Origin: Isotricha intestinalis | Lineage: Eukaryota; Ciliophora; Litostomatea; Vestibuliferida; Isotrichidae | DNA: 12,798 nt | NCBI GenBank assembly: GCA_023807065.1 | Contig: JAJJLU010004465.1 | Coordinates: 1 to 12,798 of the forward strand | Direction of reading: 5' to 3' | Part shown: piece after piece, positions 8,358-12,798 of the stretch | Layout of the letters: each line of letters opens with the position of its first letter | How positions within the stretch are numbered: position 1 is the first letter of the stretch | Program-made: the position numbers and the translations under genes | Notes under the pieces: model-generated | What the model saw: only the letters and a program-made list of their open reading frames with translations | Told to the model about the DNA's origin: nothing | Database searches by the model: none

Positions 8358-8657
8358 ATGGTACAAGGAAAAGTTAAAAAAATTAGTAAAAATAATAATC
8401 AAAATTATTATGCTAAAAAAAGGAAAATAAGACATGAAAGAAAAAATCATCATTTTTCTAAACCTAAACCTCAGATTTTACCTCAGAAACAAGGAGAAAT
8501 TAATGATCCTAATACTTTATCAAAGATTAAAAACATTCAATTCATGAAAAAAGTTCAAAAAAAAATAAAATCCCATCAAAAAAAAATATATAAATCAATT
8601 GAAGAAACAATAATAGAAAAAGCTAAAAAACATCAAGATATCTTAGAAATATTATAA
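8358..8657 (+). CDS. UPF0390 / DUF2462-like small basic protein
   Basis: This 99-residue, very basic protein matches the layout of the UPF0390 family (human C19orf53, also called the Leydig cell tumour 10 kDa protein homologue, and small fungal proteins). It starts M-V-Q-G followed by a Lys-rich stretch, has a middle Lys/Pro block (KPKPQILPQKQG, 36-47), and ends in a helix KKIYKSIEETIIEKAKKH (74-91) that aligns with the family's K-x-I-x-x-x-I-E-x-x-x-x-x-K/R-A pattern as I remember it. Length, 80-100 residues, is right. Family members are nucleolar or nuclear with no established biochemical role, so ribosome biogenesis is only a guess. The ATG has an A-rich leader (GAAAAAATGG) and the stop is TAA. 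No signal peptide or membrane span is present. Assignment is by memory of a short, low-complexity family and is moderately sure. Confidence 0.65.
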   Translation: MVQGKVKKISKNNNQNYYAKKRKIRHERKNHHFSKPKPQILPQKQGEINDPNTLSKIKNIQFMKKVQKKIKSHQKKIYKSIEETIIEKAKKHQDILEIL

Positions 8658-9093
8658 AAAAATATAAAAATAAAAAAATTTATATAAAAGAAGTTTAATA
8701 AAATATTTTAAAAAACTATATATAATAATAATATTAATATATATATATCATATATGAAAAAAAGAAAATAAAAATATTAAATGAATAAAGATTTATTTTT
8801 AAAATAAGAAAATAAATCCTTCTGAATAATATAATTAATTATTTAAAAGACAATAATATTAAAATTAATATTAAAAAAATTAATTCTGATATAAATAATA
8901 ATTGAATATAACTCAAATTTATTATAAGGGAAGTAATATTAAATAAAAATATAAAAACAATATAAAAGTAAAAAAACAATGTTATGCAAATAAATCTTAA
9001 AGAGAATAGAATTTATTATAAGACAAAAATTAATAAAAATAATAAAAACATAAATTAAAAAAATAAAGTAAAAACCCTTAATATTATAAAAAA
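8658..9093. other. Intergenic region between two plus-strand genes
   Basis: Nearly pure A/T, with a TA-rich patch around 8718-8756. It must hold the 3' end of the UPF0390-like gene and the promoter of the next gene. A minus-strand frame starting inside the next gene and ending at 8939 is a shadow of that gene and A/T-rich spacer. No RNA gene or coding remnant is seen. Confidence 0.6.
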
Positions 9094-9480
9094 ATGGGAG
9101 GAATAAATACAAAAGAAGAAATAATAGCAAGATTAGATGAATTAGATAAAAAAGAATTAGCTTTAAATCTTCAATTAAGAGATCTTCAAAAACAATTAAA
9201 TGATATTGTTCCAGATGATGAAAAAGTAAAAATAAATGAAAATTTAGGAAGAGAAGATATGAATGATGTACCTGAGAGAACACCTCAAAAAAAAAGAAGT
9301 CAAAATTTAAGAAGTAATAATAGAAGTAATACTAATCAAAAAAGACAAAATAAAAAAAGATTTGAAAGTGATGAAGATGATGAGGAAAATAGTGATGATG
9401 ATGATGATGATGATGAAAATAGTGATGAAGAAGAAGAAGAAGAAGAAGATAATAGGAAAAGAAGAAGAAGAAGAAAATAA
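9094..9480 (+). CDS. Small coiled-coil / acidic / basic-tail protein
   Basis: I do not recognise this 128-residue protein, but its layout is clear. Residues 7-37 form one amphipathic helix with leucine spacing (KEEIIARLDELDKKELALNL and on), probably a short coiled coil. Thr63-Pro-Gln-Lys fits the full CDK phosphorylation consensus. Residues 66-89 are Arg/Lys/Asn-rich, 91-119 are almost wholly Asp/Glu (Ser-Asp clusters, then D7 and E7), and the end is RKRRRRRK. The acidic stretch followed by a basic tail is common in nuclear or nucleolar histone- or rRNA-binding proteins. Against that, the start MGGINTKE fits the N-myristoylation pattern G2-x-x-x-S/T6 with Lys7, which would point to a membrane. 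Which is right cannot be told from the sequence. ATG 9094 is the first in frame (leader AAAAAAATGG) and the stop is TAA. Confidence 0.75.
   Translation: MGGINTKEEIIARLDELDKKELALNLQLRDLQKQLNDIVPDDEKVKINENLGREDMNDVPERTPQKKRSQNLRSNNRSNTNQKRQNKKRFESDEDDEENSDDDDDDDENSDEEEEEEEDNRKRRRRRK
9394..9474 (+). repeat. Coding trinucleotide repeats GAT7, GAA7 and AGA5
   Basis: Within the acidic/basic end of the 128-residue protein gene are GAT x7 (9394-9414, Asp7), GAA x7 (9427-9447, Glu7) and AGA x5 (9460-9474, Arg5). Pure triplet runs change length by slippage without breaking the frame, so the acidic and basic tracts probably vary between strains. Confidence 0.85.
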
Positions 9481-9768
9481 AAATTTTTATTTTCGTTATT
9501 TTGTTATATTTTTATACATATTATTATTATTCTTTTTTTTAGATTGATCATAATATTTTATTGTTAGGATTTGATAAATTTTTAGTTATTATTATAAGTT
9601 GCTTTTTGATATTATTCCTTTTAAATATATATTAAAATAAATTTCCAAAATATAATTATTAAATATTTATATTCATTTCTTATAAAAAAATTAAAATATG
9701 TAAATATTATATTTTATTTTTTATTAATATATTTATATTTAATATTTTTAAATTTGAAATCAAGGAAT

Positions 9769-11961
9769 TTAATTCATATTATTACTTTGTGAATTTAAAC
9801 TATTTATACTATTAGTAAATTTTCTTTCATCATTTTTTAACTTTCTTTTAAAATAATTAGTAGTTTCATTTTTAAATTCTTGTAATTTTTTTTCTTTTTC
9901 AACTAATTTATCATATAGCTTTTCTCCAATTTTATTAATTTCTTCATATTTTTCATTTCTTTTAACAGAAGAAGATTTATTATCATTTTGAGAAGAAAGA
10001 AGAGATTTACTTACTCTATAAGAATCAATAAAACTATTACTTTGATTTAAATTATTATTATTATTAGAAGTTAAATTTAATTGAATTAATTTATCTTTTA
10101 TTTCTTCCATATTATTTTTCATTGTTTTTTCAATACTTTTAATTGAAGGAATTAATAAATTATCATTTATTTGACTTTGAATATTATTTGCTAAAATATT
10201 TAATCTTTCATCTATTTTTTTATTTAATCTAAATTCTAAAGAATTTAAATCTGTGTCTATTGATATATTATTATAATTGATATTATTATTTGGATAATAT
10301 TCATGAGTTATTTTATTTGTTGCTTGAGAATATTGATTATTATTTAATTGATAATTAAATTCAGATAATTTTATATTTATTAATTTTTCACATTCTTTAA
10401 GTATAATTTTAATTAATTGCTTATTATTATTTATTTGATTATTTTCATTTGATTCTTTCATTGTAATTAAAGTTTGAATATTATCTGAAAGTTTATTAAA
10501 TTGAGTTTTCATTTCTGATAATTCGTTTTCAAATTTATTCATTTTATTTTCTAATATTTTAATTTTATCTTCATTTATAATAATTTTATTAGAATTTATA
10601 CTATTTATATTTTCATTATTTGAATTTTTAGAACTTATTAATTCTTCTTTTCTTAAAGAAGGAGTAAATTGACTATTATTTTCATTAATAAAATTACTAT
10701 TATTTTGATTAATAAATTGATTATTTGATTGAGATAAAATTTTATTAGAATCTTTTGGTAAAAAACTAAAACTTTTAGAATGAGATAAATTTTTATTTAT
10801 ATCATAATTAGGTTCTAATACTTTTAATCTATTTTCCATTTCTTTTAATTGATTTTCTAATCTTTTATATTCATTATTTTCATTGTTACTACTAATATAA
10901 ATTACTTTATTATCATTTTTACTTTTAGGATTAATATAATTATTTTCATTTTCAGGAGATTTAAATAATTTTTTAGAAGACTTTGGAATAGGAGTTAAAT
11001 TTCTTTTATTATAATTTGTTGAATAAGCACTATTTGAATTTGAAATATAATTATTTGTTTTAAAAGGATCTTCACTTTCTGTTTGATTTCCACTCATTAT
11101 ATTAGATGAATAATATATTTTATTTGATGTTTGTCTTTTTGAATTTTCATTAGATAAATAATCATTTAAATTTACATTTGGATAATTATCTTCTTCTTCT
11201 TCTTCTTCATTCTCATTTTCTGGTGTTATATATTTATTTATTTCATCTTCTTTTTCATTTAATGTTTCTTTTTCACTTATATTATTTAGGATTTTTTCTT
11301 TTAATATTTTTTCTATTTTTTTTAATTTTTTTTCTTTTATTTCTTCATTTAATAAATTTGAGTTTTTTTTAATATTTTTTTTTATATTCTCTTTATCACT
11401 TAAATTATAATTTTTAATATATTTTTTTTCATCTTCTTCATTTTCACTTTCTTCTAAATTATTTTCAATATCATTTAAAGAATAATTAGATTTAATTTCA
11501 ATAGTATCATCAAATAAAAAAACTTGATTAATATAAGTTCTATTTCCACCGAAAGTTTCTTTAATAATTAATTTAAGATATTTAATTTTCTTTATATTTC
11601 TTTTATTAATAATATTATCAATTGGAAAAAATTGAGGTGAAGGTAACATATTTAATTCAAATTCTCCTATATTATAATATTTATTATTATTTTCAGAAAA
11701 AGAAATTTGAATTATTTTTGGATTTGTTGTGTAAGAATGCCAACAATAAAGTCCAAAATATTTGAAATAATTATTTGGTAATTTTATCATTCTTGTTAAA
11801 TTGAATATTATAGTTTGAGGAACATTTTTTTCAGAAAGCCAAATATTCTTTTGATTATTAGATAATATATTTTTTGAATTACAACCTTTTGATTGACTTG
11901 AACAAAATGATATTGTAACATTATTTTTTTCTGAAAGGTAATTGTAAGCATTTTCAAACAT
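9769..11961 (-). CDS. Large Asn-rich coiled-coil protein with N-terminal galactose-binding-like domain
   Basis: This is a 730-residue protein. Residues about 13-151 look like one beta-sandwich of the galactose-binding-like/F5-8C, APC10(DOC)/SUN type: an early WLSEKNVPQTIIFNL strand, the YFGLYCWHSYTTNPKIIQI section (68-86), and a closing YLKLIIKETFGGNRTYINQV (128-147), which resembles the R-[DT]-x-[HY]-[IV]-x-Q-[IV] ending of DOC/SUN-like domains. The rest is low-complexity and helical: Lys/Glu-rich 160-260 with a Glu6 run (252-257), Ser/Asn-rich linkers with S/T-P sites (TPIP, SPEN, TPS), and coiled-coil segments near 365-383, 465-505, 571-628 and 668-712. Jelly-roll plus coiled-coil architecture is typical of centrosomal, ciliary or nuclear-envelope scaffold proteins, but this is inference. 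There is no signal peptide or membrane span, so a true SUN protein is unlikely. The stop is TAA. The ATG at 11961 is the first in frame. Confidence 0.75.
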   Translation of the reverse strand: MFENAYNYLSEKNNVTISFCSSQSKGCNSKNILSNNQKNIWLSEKNVPQTIIFNLTRMIKLPNNYFKYFGLYCWHSYTTNPKIIQISFSENNNKYYNIGEFELNMLPSPQFFPIDNIINKRNIKKIKYLKLIIKETFGGNRTYINQVFLFDDTIEIKSNYSLNDIENNLEESENEEDEKKYIKNYNLSDKENIKKNIKKNSNLLNEEIKEKKLKKIEKILKEKILNNISEKETLNEKEDEINKYITPENENEEEEEEDNYPNVNLNDYLSNENSKRQTSNKIYYSSNIMSGNQTESEDPFKTNNYISNSNSAYSTNYNKRNLTPIPKSSKKLFKSPENENNYINPKSKNDNKVIYISSNNENNEYKRLENQLKEMENRLKVLEPNYDINKNLSHSKSFSFLPKDSNKILSQSNNQFINQNNSNFINENNSQFTPSLRKEELISSKNSNNENINSINSNKIIINEDKIKILENKMNKFENELSEMKTQFNKLSDNIQTLITMKESNENNQINNNKQLIKIILKECEKLINIKLSEFNYQLNNNQYSQATNKITHEYYPNNNINYNNISIDTDLNSLEFRLNKKIDERLNILANNIQSQINDNLLIPSIKSIEKTMKNNMEEIKDKLIQLNLTSNNNNNLNQSNSFIDSYRVSKSLLSSQNDNKSSSVKRNEKYEEINKIGEKLYDKLVEKEKKLQEFKNETTNYFKRKLKNDERKFTNSINSLNSQSNNMN

Positions 11962-12108
11962 TTATTTTAAAATTAAAATTTAATTATTAATACAATTTCA
12001 TATAAATGTTTATTTTTTAAATATTTAGAAAAAATGATAAATTTGAAATTGAATAATAATTAAATAATTAAATCTTATTAAAATCTTTTTATTTAATTAA
12101 TTTTTAAT

Positions 12109-12796
12109 TTATTTTTTAAGCATTGCAGTTTCTACTGTTGACTTATTTAAATTTTCTTGTAATTTTTCAGATAATCTTTTTAAACAATTTTGAGCTTTTT
12201 GTTTTAAAATTTCTTTGGTTTCTTTTTTATTAAAACATTCATTGATTTTTGTATTTAAATATGTTTTAAATTCATTGTTCAATATTTTAACTATTAAATC
12301 ATAAAATTGTTTTATTATATGTATTTTAATTTCATTATAATAATCATTAATTTCTTGAGCCCAAAAATTTTTCCATTCTAATTCTGATTTTTTCTTTTTT
12401 AATTTACATTTTGATTTCTTTTCTATATCCAATTCAATTTCTTTTGATTTTTCTAATAAAAATTCATTGTTTTTCTCAATAAAATATAAATCAAATAATT
12501 TTTGAAAATCATTTTTTAAACTTTCAAATAAAACCTTTCTATTTTCAGAATTTTTATCATAAATATCATAATATTCAAATTCTGAATAAGAAATAAGTAA
12601 TAACTTCATATTTCCTATAATTATATTTAAACTTTCAATTAATTCTTCAAAGTTAGAAGGATGATGATATATTTTGATATTAAGCATACTTTTTTTTTCA
12701 AATTGTTCTATAAATCCTTTTTTGATATTTTCTTTAATAAAAATATAATATTCAGAATCAATAGCATTTTCAGTTTTTTTCAATAGATTTATTCAT
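12109..12796 (-). CDS. Lys/Glu-rich helical protein with a broken 5' end
   Basis: The main frame covers 12783-12109 (TAA stop), about 224 residues, rich in Lys, Glu and Ile and predicted almost wholly helical; residues 130-215 are the most coiled-coil-like (LEWKNFWAQEINDYYNEIKI and on). I recognise no family; it resembles the helical C-terminal part of large GTPases only in composition. The frame opens at TTG, not ATG, and TGA lies in frame at 12795-12793. The first in-frame ATG is at 12687-12685 (192 residues). In the adjacent frame an ATG at 12796-12794 reads MNKSIEKN then TGA; removing one A from the A7 run (plus-strand T run 12774-12780) would join it as MNKSIEKTENAID. So a one-base indel, a sequencing error or a real break is likely. 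An intron ending at the AAAG near residue 17 is a weaker alternative. The gene may continue past the window edge. Confidence 0.55.
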
Positions 12797-12798
12797 AA

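Noticed and set aside
8939..9283. 114-codon minus-strand open frame
   Set aside because: It overlaps the 128-residue plus-strand gene antisense and extends into spacer; its Leu/Phe-only content mirrors the Lys/Glu codons opposite.
9362..9547. 61-codon frame reading Met/Lys runs
   Set aside because: Frame-shifted reading of the GAT/GAA repeats of the real gene, running into spacer.
11178..11372. 64-codon Leu/Phe-rich plus-strand frame
   Set aside because: Antisense shadow of the Lys/Glu-rich part of the 730-residue protein gene.
1..12798. tRNA genes, CRISPR arrays, insertion sequences, ciliate-type stop reassignment
   Set aside because: No GGTTCGAATCC-like T-arm with cloverleaf, no spaced direct repeats, no transposase motif; every gene ends at TAA and none has internal TAA/TAG/TGA, so the standard code applies.

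Overview
The window comes from an extremely A/T-rich eukaryotic nuclear genome. By hand count of single 60-base lines, gaps run near 12% G+C, the Asn/Lys-rich genes near 15%, and the invertase gene near 28%. Supporting signs are a yeast-type secreted invertase, poly-Asn and Lys-rich proteins encoded by AAT/AAA runs, A-rich leaders with A at -3 of most start codons, and no Shine-Dalgarno sites or operons. All seven genes read without an intron and stop at TAA. An anaerobic gut fungus (Neocallimastigomycota) fits best; a dictyostelid- or Entamoeba-like AT-rich protist is the alternative. I cannot name the species.

Layout: 410-2239 (-) is a complete GH32 invertase. Then 2240-4773 is a 2.5-kb region with no intact gene. 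It holds a 23-bp palindrome, a 73-codon open stretch on the plus strand, a frameshifted coding-like stretch on the minus strand (3836-4067), and a clearly recognisable broken RNA-recognition-motif (RRM) gene with an Asn-rich tail (about 4181-4689, plus). Next come an Asn/Lys-rich protein ending in a polybasic-Cys3 tail (4774-5676, +), a multi-pass drug/metabolite-transporter-like membrane protein (6123-7163, -, true ATG at 7163), a UPF0390/DUF2462-like small nucleolar-type protein (8358-8657, +), and a small coiled-coil/acidic/basic protein with a possible N-myristoylation site (9094-9480, +). The last two are a 730-residue protein with an N-terminal galactose-binding-like (APC10/SUN-like) domain and a long coiled-coil, Asn-rich body (9769-11961, -), and a Lys/Glu-rich helical protein whose 5' end is broken by a one-base shift at an A7 run beside the window edge (12109-12796, -).

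The genes share no obvious pathway; this looks like ordinary chromosomal gene order with individually transcribed genes. Only the invertase has a firm biochemical role (extracellular sucrose or fructan hydrolysis). I see no tRNA, rRNA, CRISPR array, insertion sequence or recognisable transposon. The most informative non-gene signal is the decayed RRM gene and the neighbouring coding-like remnants in the 2.5-kb gap.
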